Assembly: GCA_948467645.1 (NCBI GenBank)
Contig: CAOKFD010000037.1
Span: 1-25,747 of the forward strand
Direction: 5' to 3'
Origin: Fimadaptatus sp948467645
Lineage (GTDB): Bacteria; Bacillota; Clostridia; Christensenellales; Aristaeellaceae
DNA length: 25,747 nt
Shown here piece after piece: positions 8,171 to 16,546 of the stretch. A model generated the notes under the pieces. The model was not told the origin of the DNA. It saw nothing but the letters and a program-made list of their open reading frames with translations, and did no database searches. The first letter of the stretch is position 1, and each line of letters opens with the position of its first letter. Both the position numbers and the translations under genes were made by a program.

Positions 8171-9887
8171 TAAGATGGACTATCGCGGCATATTCTGTGT
8201 GATACGGCGCAACTTCGGCTATATGAAGGGCAGACGCGCACTCTATTTGACTGGCGGCATAATGGCGCTGGGTTCGCTGGCAGTGTCATTTCTGATACCT
8301 TACCTTTATGAACAGCTCATGATACTGATACAGGCGGGTGCGACCTACTCCGATATACTGCGCGCCGTAGGCCCGGCGTTTATCGCGCTGGTGCTGGCGA
8401 TGCCGCTGGTTTGCGTCGGCAGCTATTGGCAAAAGTCGAGCGCAAACTTCGCCACAGCCAATATGCAGCGCACCGTGTTCAGCCACACCATGCGAATGCC
8501 GTTATCCGCGCTGGAGACAGATCGCACCGACAAGGTTATGCGCGCAACGTCCAACGTGCGCAGTGCGACGGCACTGTTCACCGGCTACACAATGACGATT
8601 GTGTTTAAGTTCATCATATATTTTTTCGGCGCGCTGATAATACTTCTTACGATAAGCTGGCAGTACGCGCTATTGGGCGTAGCGCTGTCGGCGCTTATGC
8701 TCTGGATTGCGACTGTGCTCAATGTAAAACTGCGCGTGCTTGAGCGCCGGGCACTAAACGCCGACTCTGCCTTGGGCGCGGTGCTGATGGATATGGTAAG
8801 CAATCTGCCGATAGTAAAGCTGCTAAACCTGCAATCGATACTTGCAAAAAAGTACAGCGATGCGGGCGAAGAAGCCTATGCCTGCCGCCTGAAATACAAG
8901 GTAATGCGCGGCGCGACCGACGGCGTATTGGACTTCATTGGCTATGGTGCTCAGGCATTTGCCATAATTTTAGGAGTACGGCTACTGGGCATGGCGGGTG
9001 ACTTTGCCTCGCTCGTGTACATATCCAGCATGTTCAGCCTTATGCTTACCGGCGTGCGCGAGCTTGGCAACGCCGTTATGTTCATACAGACTACGGTAGT
9101 CAGCTCCCAGCGCGTATATGATCTGCTTGAGCAGCCGCAGGAATCCGACCGCGAAACACATGCAAAGCCCGACTTTACAGCAAACGCCGCCGTCGAGTTT
9201 AAGCATGTGGGCTTTGAGTACGTTAAGGGTAAGCCTGTCCTGACCGACATTAACCTGACCGTCGATGCGGGGCAGACTGTCGCACTTGTGGGCGGCAGCG
9301 GCTGTGGCAAGACGACCATGCTGAAGCTGCTGGAGGGCTTCTACTCACCGTCAGACGGCGAAATCCTGCTGGGCGGCGCAAGCATCTCAGCACTCAGCAA
9401 CGCCGATATTCGCAAGTGCTTTTCATATATTCCGCAGGATGCACAGCTCTGCGACGGTACGATTGCCGATAACGTCGCGCTTGCAAGCACAGCGCCCGAC
9501 GAACCACGTGTCGATACCTGCCTGAACATGGCGGCACTGGCTATGGATTCATCAGCGCCGGTAGGCGAAAACGGTTCAAAGCTTTCCGGCGGCCAGGTAC
9601 AGCGCGTATCGATAGCCAGAGCACTCTATCGGGATGCACCGGTGTACCTTCTGGACGAAGCGACTTCTGCGCTTGACAGCGAAACCGAGCGACAGCTTCA
9701 GCACACAATAGATAGCGTACTGAAAGATAAAACCGTAATATGCGTTGCGCACAGGCTAAGTACAGTGCGAAACGCCGACAAGATAGTCTACATGGAAAAC
9801 GGCCGCATTGCCGAAGTCGGCACGCACGAAGAACTGCTTGCGTTAGACGGGGGATATAGCCGCCTCTGTGCAGGTGCTTTGCGATAA
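8163..9887 (+). CDS. ABC exporter half-transporter (permease-ATPase fusion), second subunit
   Basis: A 574-residue ABC exporter subunit with a membrane domain (about residues 1-325) and an ATPase domain carrying Walker A GGSGCGKT (377-384), signature LSGGQVQR (from 474), Walker B VYLLDE with Glu499, and VAHR. Both composite ATP sites of a heterodimer with the preceding subunit would therefore have canonical residues, unlike exporters with one degenerate site. I chose the ATG at 8163, which overlaps the previous gene by 8 bases and has GGGAGG at ideal spacing; a GTG at 8154 would fall on that ribosome binding site. The overlap argues for coupled, equal synthesis of the two subunits. Substrate is unknown. 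Similar half-transporter pairs export drugs, peptides or lipids. Confidence 0.93.
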   Translation: MNDKMDYRGIFCVIRRNFGYMKGRRALYLTGGIMALGSLAVSFLIPYLYEQLMILIQAGATYSDILRAVGPAFIALVLAMPLVCVGSYWQKSSANFATANMQRTVFSHTMRMPLSALETDRTDKVMRATSNVRSATALFTGYTMTIVFKFIIYFFGALIILLTISWQYALLGVALSALMLWIATVLNVKLRVLERRALNADSALGAVLMDMVSNLPIVKLLNLQSILAKKYSDAGEEAYACRLKYKVMRGATDGVLDFIGYGAQAFAIILGVRLLGMAGDFASLVYISSMFSLMLTGVRELGNAVMFIQTTVVSSQRVYDLLEQPQESDRETHAKPDFTANAAVEFKHVGFEYVKGKPVLTDINLTVDAGQTVALVGGSGCGKTTMLKLLEGFYSPSDGEILLGGASISALSNADIRKCFSYIPQDAQLCDGTIADNVALASTAPDEPRVDTCLNMAALAMDSSAPVGENGSKLSGGQVQRVSIARALYRDAPVYLLDEATSALDSETERQLQHTIDSVLKDKTVICVAHRLSTVRNADKIVYMENGRIAEVGTHEELLALDGGYSRLCAGALR

Positions 9888-9923
9888 GAAGCAGCAATGA
9901 TGTTTGCGAAAGGGGACTAAAGC

Positions 9924-11354
9924 ATGAAGTTTATATATCAAGGCGAAAAGCCATGCGTTATACTGTTTGGCGACGCGTGCGACATGGGCGCTTACTGCAC
10001 CGACCTGAGCTATTTTGATATCAAGCCGGAATTGATAATCACCGATGCCGAAAGCTTTGACGACACATGGCGCGGCATTCCCGTGCGTCCGTTTGCGACA
10101 ATAAGGGAATATGTCGGCATATCCAACATGGTAATTGTGCCGATAAACAGATGGCCGCGCTCCACAATGCACAAACTGGCCGAACTGGACGGCAGGCTTC
10201 CAAATGCCGTCGTGCGTGACATAGAATTGCTTCTGCGCCTGTCAATCGGTTCAAAGGTGGAAGGCTTGCCGACGGATACAGCCTGTCAGTCGGATAAAAT
10301 TTTGCTTTCACTGCAATTGGGCTTTGTATTAGGCGGTCTTGAAGCATGGGTTACAAACCTGTACAGGCAAATGAAACTCAAAGGCTATCCCGTAATGATA
10401 GTCGAGCCTTTGCAAAAGAGCGAATATAAGTACGTCGGCGCAGAATTTTATCACGTCGCGCCGGATGACGTGCTGTCCATGGGCGCATATGATTCGTTCA
10501 TGCCATATGTTGAGCGCATGATCGAACTCATGGCAAACAACCCGCCCAAGGTATATGTAGACAACGGCAGTTACCGGCTGATGGCGGCGATATCCATAGT
10601 AAAGACGCAATTGCACCTGCCGATAAAGGTAGTCTCAGTAATGCACGGCGATATGGATATAGTATATAATCGCGTCATGCTGTGCGAAAGCGTTATAGAC
10701 AAGTTCGTAGCGGTCAGCGATCCGATACGCGAAAGCCTGTCTAAAAAGCTGCCAAATCGTGCGGAAGATATATCAGTGCAGATACAACTTCCGTCCGCAC
10801 ATCCTGAATCGCTGAAGGCGCGCACACAGTCCGGCAAGCTCAGAATAGCATACGCGGCCCGACTGGAGGCGAGCAATAAGCGCTCCATGTGGTTAATCAA
10901 CATTATGGACGGCCTGACTGCGCGAAACGTGTCGTTCGAAATGTCCATAGCTGGCGACGGCGAATGCTATGAGCCAATCAAGGTGCATATAGCAGAAAAT
11001 CACCTTGAAAACTGCGTACACATGTGCGGCAAGATACCGCATGAAGAAATGGACGACTTCTGGCGCGATAAGCATGTTTTTATAAACTTCTCTGTGAGCG
11101 AGGGCGGGCCGCTGACGCTGTTCGAGTCGATGTCGCATGGACTTGTGCCCGTCGTTACCAACGCGGGCAGTGCAAGCCGACTGGTATTTGCAGACAAGAG
11201 CGGTTATATCATTGACTCGCCGCAAACTGCAGTAGACGCTCTGACGGAACTCGCGGGAGACATGTCGCGCTGTGAACGGTTACAGCAGGGCGCAATGGAT
11301 GCCTTTCTCGCTTTACAGCGGGATATGGGCGACCCGGTTGAGTCATTTATCTAA
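9924..11354 (+). CDS. Family 4 glycosyltransferase with an extra N-terminal Rossmann-like domain
   Basis: A 476-residue protein. Residues about 120-470 are a GT-B fold of the GT4 family: it has GGLEAWVTNLYRQMKLKGY near the start of the first lobe, a KLRIAYAARLEASNKR strand opening the second lobe, and the donor-binding E-x7-E motif at Glu393/Glu401 in EGGPLTLFESMSHGL. Residues 1-100 look like a small nucleotide-binding module of the kind found in front of several sugar-modifying enzymes (VILFGDACDMGAY, then LIITDAESFDD and GIPVRPF), although the usual glycine-rich loop is weak. AAAGGGG precedes the ATG. It is the last gene of the exporter operon, 36 bases after the second ABC subunit. It probably transfers a sugar from a nucleotide donor to a cytoplasmic acceptor; donor and acceptor cannot be read from sequence. 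Confidence 0.85.
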   Translation: MKFIYQGEKPCVILFGDACDMGAYCTDLSYFDIKPELIITDAESFDDTWRGIPVRPFATIREYVGISNMVIVPINRWPRSTMHKLAELDGRLPNAVVRDIELLLRLSIGSKVEGLPTDTACQSDKILLSLQLGFVLGGLEAWVTNLYRQMKLKGYPVMIVEPLQKSEYKYVGAEFYHVAPDDVLSMGAYDSFMPYVERMIELMANNPPKVYVDNGSYRLMAAISIVKTQLHLPIKVVSVMHGDMDIVYNRVMLCESVIDKFVAVSDPIRESLSKKLPNRAEDISVQIQLPSAHPESLKARTQSGKLRIAYAARLEASNKRSMWLINIMDGLTARNVSFEMSIAGDGECYEPIKVHIAENHLENCVHMCGKIPHEEMDDFWRDKHVFINFSVSEGGPLTLFESMSHGLVPVVTNAGSASRLVFADKSGYIIDSPQTAVDALTELAGDMSRCERLQQGAMDAFLALQRDMGDPVESFI

Positions 11355-11381
11355 AAGCTCTGTATTAAATCCGCATAAAAA

Positions 11382-11426
11382 CAGCTCTCGACAAGTACTG
11401 AGCAACTTGCTGAGAGCTGCTTTATT
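11382..11426 (+). terminator. Terminator of the glycosyltransferase/ABC exporter operon
   Basis: An inverted repeat of 15 bp with two mismatches (11382-11396 with 11405-11419; outer part CAGCTCTC) has an 8-nt loop and is followed by the T-rich CTTTATTT. It lies 27 bases after the GT4 stop codon. Confidence 0.75.
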
Positions 11427-11457
11427 TAGGCTTTTTAGCCTTATTCCACTGGCAAAC

Positions 11458-11480
11458 AAACGCTGCTTGGATTAGCGTTT
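11458..11480 (-). terminator. Possible terminator of the gerA operon
   Basis: A 7-bp inverted repeat (AAACGCT with AGCGTTT, 9-nt loop) lies 23 bases beyond the gerAC stop on the minus strand and is followed there by GTTTG. The stem is short and the T-tract interrupted, so this is weak. Confidence 0.35.
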
Positions 11481-11503
11481 CCCAAACGCATGTTTCGAAC
11501 CGA

Positions 11504-12736
11504 CTAAGCCGCATCTATCGGCTCAATATCGACCGATATTCCAACGTCAGCCTGTGCGAATCTGTCTCGCCAATGGTAGTTGTTCCAGTCCTCGAACGTA
11601 AGGAACTGCCTGACCGCCTTTTTACCAAATCCGAATGGCTCAACACCCATGTTCTGGCATTTCTGTACCAGCTCCAGCAGTTCCCGCTCCAACTGTGCCC
11701 TGACGTCCTGAACAGACGGGCTGGCGTCGTCAATCTGCATATAGAGCTTTACGCCAATGCTGATTCGTGGTATGTCTTTGCTCAGGTCTATCGCGACATC
11801 AGGTTTTGCACGCGGATCTAGCTCCGTAATACGTCCATTACTCATATACAGCATACCAACAATCTCACCGCGTATCATCTGCGCAAGCTGTGTCTCATAC
11901 CCGGTAAGCCGTCCGACCATGCCGTTTGACCCAAACAGCGCGCTGCCCATGTATTCGTTCAGGTTTGCGCCCGAGCGCGATATTTGCCCGGCGTACACCG
12001 TGCCTGATGCATCGACGTTTGAGCTTACCACTGACGTGAACATGTTGGTAGCACACAACGCCGCCATGCCGTCGCAACAACCCGAATGCGCTGCGTAGTA
12101 TATATCGGATATGTGCGTCTCCGGTACAAAGCCCACCAGCTGACGCGCATACCACGCCGCGTCCTGCGCCTTGCTCAGCCGCGCGCCCAGTATAAGATTC
12201 TGCTCGCGGATAAACTCCTCGGCACTTCCCAGACATATCGCAATCTGCGCCGCGTTGTATATGCTGTTGCGGTTTACCATGAAATCGACTAGGTCCATAA
12301 ATTCCGGGTCGTAAGCAAACGCTTCCGAAAACACAATCTGCTTGACCTGCGACATGTTCAGCAGTCTTGGCAGTGTCGCAGTCATTATATTCAGCGCGTC
12401 GCGAAAGTTCACGCCGTCTGCCGTCGCAATCAGATAGCCCGATTGCTTGCTCTGCTGCTGAATCTGCTGTGCGCGCTTTAGCTGTTTTGAGTGTTCGTCC
12501 TGTTCATCGTCCGATTCATCCGACTTGCTGTTACCTGACGAAGCCGACGCTCCATCATCCTCACCGGATGGCATCTGCACCGTAACGCGCATCATGCCGT
12601 TTTCCAGCCGGTCGATGCCTATGTTTATTGCAAATACCTGCGCGTCGATTTCGGTTGAGCCGGGGAAGGCATACAGTCCGACCGCGCATATAATCGTAAA
12701 TACGATATACCTCAGCCATGCGCGCGTGCGTATCAT
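11504..12736 (-). CDS. gerAC: Ger(x)C family spore germination protein (GerAC type)
   Basis: The C subunit of a germinant receptor, normally a lipoprotein on the outer face of the spore inner membrane. The 410-residue protein has the family N-terminal pattern (EIDAQVFAINIGIDR), a FRDALNIMTATLPRLLNMSQ segment, and the C-terminal domain ending in a typical WRDRFAQADVGISVDI. Two points are unusual. The usual lipobox cysteine before the EIDA segment is missing (PGSTEID), and Cys17 inside the hydrophobic N-terminus does not fit a lipobox. A hydrophilic, acidic, glutamine-rich insertion of about 40 residues follows residue 57. The ATG is preceded by GAAAGGAG (12755-12748) inside the end of gerAB and lies 1 base after its stop. 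Family membership is supported by fold pattern and by its place after gerAA and gerAB. Confidence 0.9.
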   Translation of the reverse strand: MIRTRAWLRYIVFTIICAVGLYAFPGSTEIDAQVFAINIGIDRLENGMMRVTVQMPSGEDDGASASSGNSKSDESDDEQDEHSKQLKRAQQIQQQSKQSGYLIATADGVNFRDALNIMTATLPRLLNMSQVKQIVFSEAFAYDPEFMDLVDFMVNRNSIYNAAQIAICLGSAEEFIREQNLILGARLSKAQDAAWYARQLVGFVPETHISDIYYAAHSGCCDGMAALCATNMFTSVVSSNVDASGTVYAGQISRSGANLNEYMGSALFGSNGMVGRLTGYETQLAQMIRGEIVGMLYMSNGRITELDPRAKPDVAIDLSKDIPRISIGVKLYMQIDDASPSVQDVRAQLERELLELVQKCQNMGVEPFGFGKKAVRQFLTFEDWNNYHWRDRFAQADVGISVDIEPIDAA

Positions 12737-12737
12737 A

Positions 12738-13793
12738 TCAGTTCACGCTCCTTTCGGCGCGCCGCGTGCGCCACGCATATGATATGCTCGCCGCCGCAAA
12801 GCCGAGCGTAATCAGCGGATACACCGCCGCGTCGAATATTCCTCTAAGTGGTTCCCAGTTGGGCCAGACTATGCAGGCAATTGCTTCGACGATCGTGACT
12901 ATCGGCACAGCAATCTTATCGGCACGCGGCATGAGCAATTTAAAAAAAGTCCCGCACACCGCGATTATCGACGATATAAGCAACAACTGACAGGCATTCC
13001 AAAGCATTATCAGCGGCAGCGGCAACTGTATTCCGCTGTTGCCATTATTGATTAGCAGGGCTATGCGCACGCCGAATGATTGCGGCACGGACGGAAGCGT
13101 AGGCTGTGAAAGCGTATATATGGCAAGACATGCGGCGGCCATAAACGCCGAAATCGCTGCACCCTTTACCAGCGCGTGCTTCATACCGGAATCACGCGTT
13201 TCCGCGCAGAACAGGTACAGCATCGGCGTTATAAGCGCACCAGACAAAGGCAATATGTTTGCGGTAATAGTACGCACTCCCGGCCCTAATAGCGGAAAGA
13301 AGTTCCCGACATTAGCCGCCGAAAACGCATAAAGCGCCATTCCACCCAGTATGAGTATGGCCATTCGAAGCGTTATCCGCGCACAGTTTGCCAAAGCCGT
13401 TTCGCCAATGTACGCGCCCAGCCCGGCTACGGCCAGCGTCAGCACTATTATACTGCGGTCGATAGGTATATCGTTGGCGTAAGCCATCACTGAAGCCGAA
13501 AACAGATTCGCGACTATGTTCGCGCCAATAAGTTGCATAACCAGCGCCAGCGCATACCATATCCGCGCTCCCGCGCGCCCAAGTGCCATATCGAATACCG
13601 CTGCAATCGGCTGTTTCACACCCATAAGCGTTCGGGCAAACATAATCGGCGGCAGCGCGGCTATAAATGCTAATAAAAGCGGCATCCACGCTGAACTCAC
13701 GAGCAGCGGCTCAGTCAGAAATATCCGACAGAACACATGCGTAAACGCCAGCACTACGTACATGGAAAGGAACTCTCTGCGTGCGATTTTCAT
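12738..13793 (-). CDS. gerAB: GerAB/ArcD/ProY family transporter, germinant receptor B subunit
   Basis: The 351-residue integral membrane protein has about ten hydrophobic helices and the amino-acid-permease-like layout of GerAB proteins, which bind the germinant. The start MKIARREFLSMYVVLAFTHV matches where family members begin. The ATG at 13793 overlaps the gerAA stop as ATGA and has GAGGAG 7 bases upstream; an upstream in-frame extension of 34 basic residues would lie within gerAA and does not look like permease sequence. Overlap with gerAA and a 1-base gap to gerAC point to one transcript and coupled translation. The germinant is not known: family members respond to alanine, valine, asparagine or sugars, and binding residues cannot be assigned by eye. 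Confidence 0.92.
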   Translation of the reverse strand: MKIARREFLSMYVVLAFTHVFCRIFLTEPLLVSSAWMPLLLAFIAALPPIMFARTLMGVKQPIAAVFDMALGRAGARIWYALALVMQLIGANIVANLFSASVMAYANDIPIDRSIIVLTLAVAGLGAYIGETALANCARITLRMAILILGGMALYAFSAANVGNFFPLLGPGVRTITANILPLSGALITPMLYLFCAETRDSGMKHALVKGAAISAFMAAACLAIYTLSQPTLPSVPQSFGVRIALLINNGNSGIQLPLPLIMLWNACQLLLISSIIAVCGTFFKLLMPRADKIAVPIVTIVEAIACIVWPNWEPLRGIFDAAVYPLITLGFAAASISYAWRTRRAERSVN

Positions 13794-15298
13794 TTGCCGC
13801 CTCCTCGATTGTCGTTCCGCTTCCAGCCGCGCACGCGCTTTCCCGCGGCTCTGCGCGCAGCGGGCGTTGCCGCAAACAATCGGTAACGTTGGCAATATAA
13901 AGGCAGGCGCAATAGTATATCCGGGTTATGCGGCCTGTACGGAGCCATAGGCGCAAGGAAAGGCTGTCCCAGCGACTTCATGCCACACATGTAGGTTGTG
14001 CAAAAGAACGCGGCCAGCGACAATCCGAAAAGCCCCGCCGATGCGCCTGCAAATATAAAAAGCAGTCGGAGTATCCTCAGCGCAATGCTGAACTGATAGT
14101 CCGGCACGGCGTAATTGCCAAGACCGGTAAGCGCAATTACTATCACAAGTATAGGGCTTATTATATCGGCGGATACGGCGGCTTCACCCAATATCAGCGC
14201 GCCGACTATGCCCAGAGTGGATCCCAGCACACCCGGCACTCGCGTGGCGCTTTCCTGTATAAGGTCGAAACTCAGAACCAGTATCAGTACTTCGACGACA
14301 GTGGGGAAGGGCACCTTCGCATGAGTCTCCATTATAGACGTAAGCAGTCCCAGCGGTATGACCTCCGGTTGAAACAGCACCAGCGCCAGATACAGTCCGG
14401 GCAGCAGCATACTGAGCAGCATTCCTATTACGCGCACTATGCGAATAAACGTGCCGTATTCCCAGCGCATGTTGGTGTCGTCCGACGCGTGTATCATATG
14501 GAACAACGTTGCCGGAGCCGCCATTGCGGTCGGCGATCCGTCACACAGCAGTACGACCTGGCCGTCCATAAGACAGCTCGCCGCGCGGTCGGGTCTTTCG
14601 GTCATAAGCATTTGCGGTATAAGCGCCGACGGCGAGTCCTCAATCAGCTGTTCTATCTGTCCGATATCGGTTATTGTGGCTATGTTCAGCGACTGTACGC
14701 GTCTGCGCATCGTATCCACAATATCGGCTCGCGCAATCCCGTTCATATACATCAGCGCCACGCGCTTTTTTACCTCCGTGCCGATTTCCAGCATCTCAGT
14801 TATTAGCTGCGGCGCGCGGATTATGCGCCTGATAAGCGTTATATTGGTTCGCAGGTTTTCATTAAAACCTTCATGAGGGCCAACAATTACGCTTTCCGTC
14901 ACAGGTTGAGACACTGCACGGGTATCAAATCCAGGCACATCGCATACGATTACTTGAGCACAACCGTCTATTAAAAGCAGCGCGCGGCCGCTCAGCATAA
15001 GGCTCAACGCCTCGTCAGGACTTTCGGCGAGCTTGGCACCGCACGCATTAAGCACATGCGAGATCAGATATTCCGCGCGCATACACGGTTCAACGCTGTC
15101 CGCGTTTGCACTAAGACAGGGCTTGAGCACGCTTATGTTGGTCATCTCGCGATCAGTCATGCCGTCTATAAAAATCAATGCGGCTTCGGCACCCAGACAT
15201 GCGAACCTGTGCGTAATTACGTCCTCGTTGCGCGGCGCGCAAAGCTCGCTTTCAAATGCACTGAGGTTTTCGGCGAACGAATCTGAAAACGACTGCAA
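13790..15298 (-). CDS. gerAA: GerA family spore germination protein, germinant receptor A subunit
   Basis: About 502 residues. A soluble N-terminal part contains the family motifs ALIFIDGMTD, SVIVGPHEGFNENLRTNI and KKRVALMYMNGIA; a C-terminal part of about five membrane helices begins near residue 280 and includes FPTVVEVLILVLSFDLIQES and the GSTLGIVGALILGEAAV segment. A-subunits of this family form the channel or structural part of the receptor that releases ions once the germinant binds. The start is not certain: a GTG at 15322 lacks a ribosome binding site, while the in-frame TTG at 15298 has CGGGAG 9 bases upstream, so I prefer the TTG. The tail beyond the last helix is proline- and arginine-rich, as is common. 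Expression is expected in the forespore under sigma-G. Confidence 0.93.
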   Translation of the reverse strand: MQSFSDSFAENLSAFESELCAPRNEDVITHRFACLGAEAALIFIDGMTDREMTNISVLKPCLSANADSVEPCMRAEYLISHVLNACGAKLAESPDEALSLMLSGRALLLIDGCAQVIVCDVPGFDTRAVSQPVTESVIVGPHEGFNENLRTNITLIRRIIRAPQLITEMLEIGTEVKKRVALMYMNGIARADIVDTMRRRVQSLNIATITDIGQIEQLIEDSPSALIPQMLMTERPDRAASCLMDGQVVLLCDGSPTAMAAPATLFHMIHASDDTNMRWEYGTFIRIVRVIGMLLSMLLPGLYLALVLFQPEVIPLGLLTSIMETHAKVPFPTVVEVLILVLSFDLIQESATRVPGVLGSTLGIVGALILGEAAVSADIISPILVIVIALTGLGNYAVPDYQFSIALRILRLLFIFAGASAGLFGLSLAAFFCTTYMCGMKSLGQPFLAPMAPYRPHNPDILLRLPLYCQRYRLFAATPAARRAAGKRVRGWKRNDNRGGGK

Positions 15299-15341
15299 TA
15301 AAATCGACTCCCGATGCGGCACTGTTTGGCCGTATTTCGAA

Positions 15342-15370
15342 TAACATGCTTAGATTGTCCAGCTTCAGGC
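15342..15370 (-). promoter_or_regulatory. Candidate sigma-G-like promoter for the gerA operon
   Basis: On the minus strand GCCTG (15370-15366), one mismatch from the -35 consensus GHATR, lies 17 bp before CATGTTA (15348-15342), which fits the -10 consensus CATNHTA. Transcription would begin near 15335, giving a leader of about 37 nt if the TTG at 15298 is the start. The match is short and could be chance. Confidence 0.35.
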
Positions 15371-15410
15371 ATGACTATACGGGAATGTGTGCATTGCAGG
15401 CATAAACGCA

Positions 15411-15457
15411 AAAAATCCCGCAAGCGATGTGCAAAATCAATTCACTTGCGGGATTTT
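15411..15457 (-). terminator. Strong terminator between the radical-SAM-like gene and gerAA
   Basis: A perfect 13-bp inverted repeat (15457-15445 with 15424-15412, AAAATCCCGCAAG and its complement) is followed on the minus strand by TTTTTT. It lies 16 bases after the stop of the upstream minus-strand gene and should separate its transcript from gerA. Confidence 0.88.
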
Positions 15458-15472
15458 CAATCGTATCAAGTT

Positions 15473-16519
15473 TTATTCAGCCTTGCGCGGCGCGAGTTTG
15501 AGCAGCGCGTCCGCAAGAGTATGCGTGCGTATGTTTACTCCACAGGGCTGTGTCCACGGCGCAGACGCAACGTTGCCATGCGCGTCTATTTCTATATAGC
15601 ATGACTGGGAAGATATAATCGCATCCACAGCCGCAAGGTCTGCGTAAAAGTCTACCATGAACGGCGGCTTTTCAGGCGTAACCTTCTCGCCGCTGGCATA
15701 TGCCTGAACTTTGGCGCGGCATTCATCCATGCACGTTGCCGAGGGTATAAACAGCGCAAACTGCCCCCGATAATTGTCCACATCGCTTTGCACATGTCCC
15801 GACGTTATCTCATCGGCGTTTGCGTCATCGTACATATAGTAAAGGCCGAACAGTAGCCGCATCTCATGCAGGATTTCTGCGGCCGCACGCACATCCTGAT
15901 CGGCCGTATCGCGTACGCATACGGCGATGTTATGCTGTTTAAGCGCGTTTTCGGCCAGCTCCGACGTTATCATACCTACCGGCAAAAGCATAAAAAATGC
16001 ACAGTCCTTATACGTCCCAAACAGGTTGAACATATCGAATATATCGCCGGAGGATCGATTTGCTGCTATCCAGTAGCAATGTATGCCCAGCGCGTGCGCC
16101 TGATCGATTATATCGCGTAATTCATTCAGATTGAGACAGCCGTCGCCGCTGTCCAACAGACTTATAGTAAGGCTCCACGGCACGTTAAATCCGCGCGTGG
16201 CTTCGATTTCTCGTATGACCTTTGCACCCTGGGACCAGCTGTAATAGCCCATGTTTATGCCTAAAGTCTTTAGCGTGTCGTGATCCACGTCCGTGACGGT
16301 GCGCTTTACTAGCTGCATATACTGACTGCGCTTGCGGCCTAGCATTCGCTGTGCCATCTGAAAAAACGAGCGCTGCCGGTGAGTACGGGAAAAGTATTTG
16401 CCTAAGTCGAGCATATTGCGTACGCCGCGTTCGGGGTCGCGCTCCAGATTGCGCAGACCGCCCTCTATTGCGGCGCGCACTGCGGCGATATTCAGATTGC
16501 GTTCATTATCCGTACCCAT
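15473..16519 (-). CDS. Degenerate radical SAM-like protein without cluster cysteines
   Basis: The 348-residue protein follows, segment by segment, a clostridial radical SAM/SPASM-like family: LERDPERGVRNMLDLGKYF near the N-terminus, a VPWSLTISL strand where the first barrel strand belongs, then LNLNELRDIIDQAHALGIHC, DCAFFMLLPVGMI, PPFMVDFYADL and CYIEIDAHGNVASAPWTQPC. Active members carry CxxxCxxC after the first strand and GGEP after the second; here the cluster motif is deleted (SLLDSGDGCLNL) and GGEP is replaced by AANRS. It therefore should not bind the catalytic iron-sulfur cluster or cleave S-adenosylmethionine. It may be a scaffold or binding protein. The start ATG has GGGGG 8 bases upstream. 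The frame is intact and the protein ends with a proper terminator, so it is unlikely to be a recent pseudogene. Assignment is from recalled family sequence, not from a search. Confidence 0.65.
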   Translation of the reverse strand: MGTDNERNLNIAAVRAAIEGGLRNLERDPERGVRNMLDLGKYFSRTHRQRSFFQMAQRMLGRKRSQYMQLVKRTVTDVDHDTLKTLGINMGYYSWSQGAKVIREIEATRGFNVPWSLTISLLDSGDGCLNLNELRDIIDQAHALGIHCYWIAANRSSGDIFDMFNLFGTYKDCAFFMLLPVGMITSELAENALKQHNIAVCVRDTADQDVRAAAEILHEMRLLFGLYYMYDDANADEITSGHVQSDVDNYRGQFALFIPSATCMDECRAKVQAYASGEKVTPEKPPFMVDFYADLAAVDAIISSQSCYIEIDAHGNVASAPWTQPCGVNIRTHTLADALLKLAPRKAE

Positions 16520-16540
16520 GGTTTAAGCCCCCAATTTTTC

Positions 16541-16546
16541 AGTATA
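16541..16546 (-). promoter_or_regulatory. Possible -10 element for the radical-SAM-like gene
   Basis: TATACT on the minus strand (16546-16541) lies 21 bases before the start codon. No good -35 hexamer sits 16-18 bp upstream; the nearest, TTGCCG, would need a 19-bp spacer. A CATATTA resembling a sigma-G -10 overlaps the region but has no matching -35. Confidence 0.3.

Noticed and set aside
6428..9887. Bacteriocin exporter with leader peptidase
   Set aside because: Neither ABC subunit has the N-terminal C39 domain of about 130 residues; both begin directly with the membrane domain.
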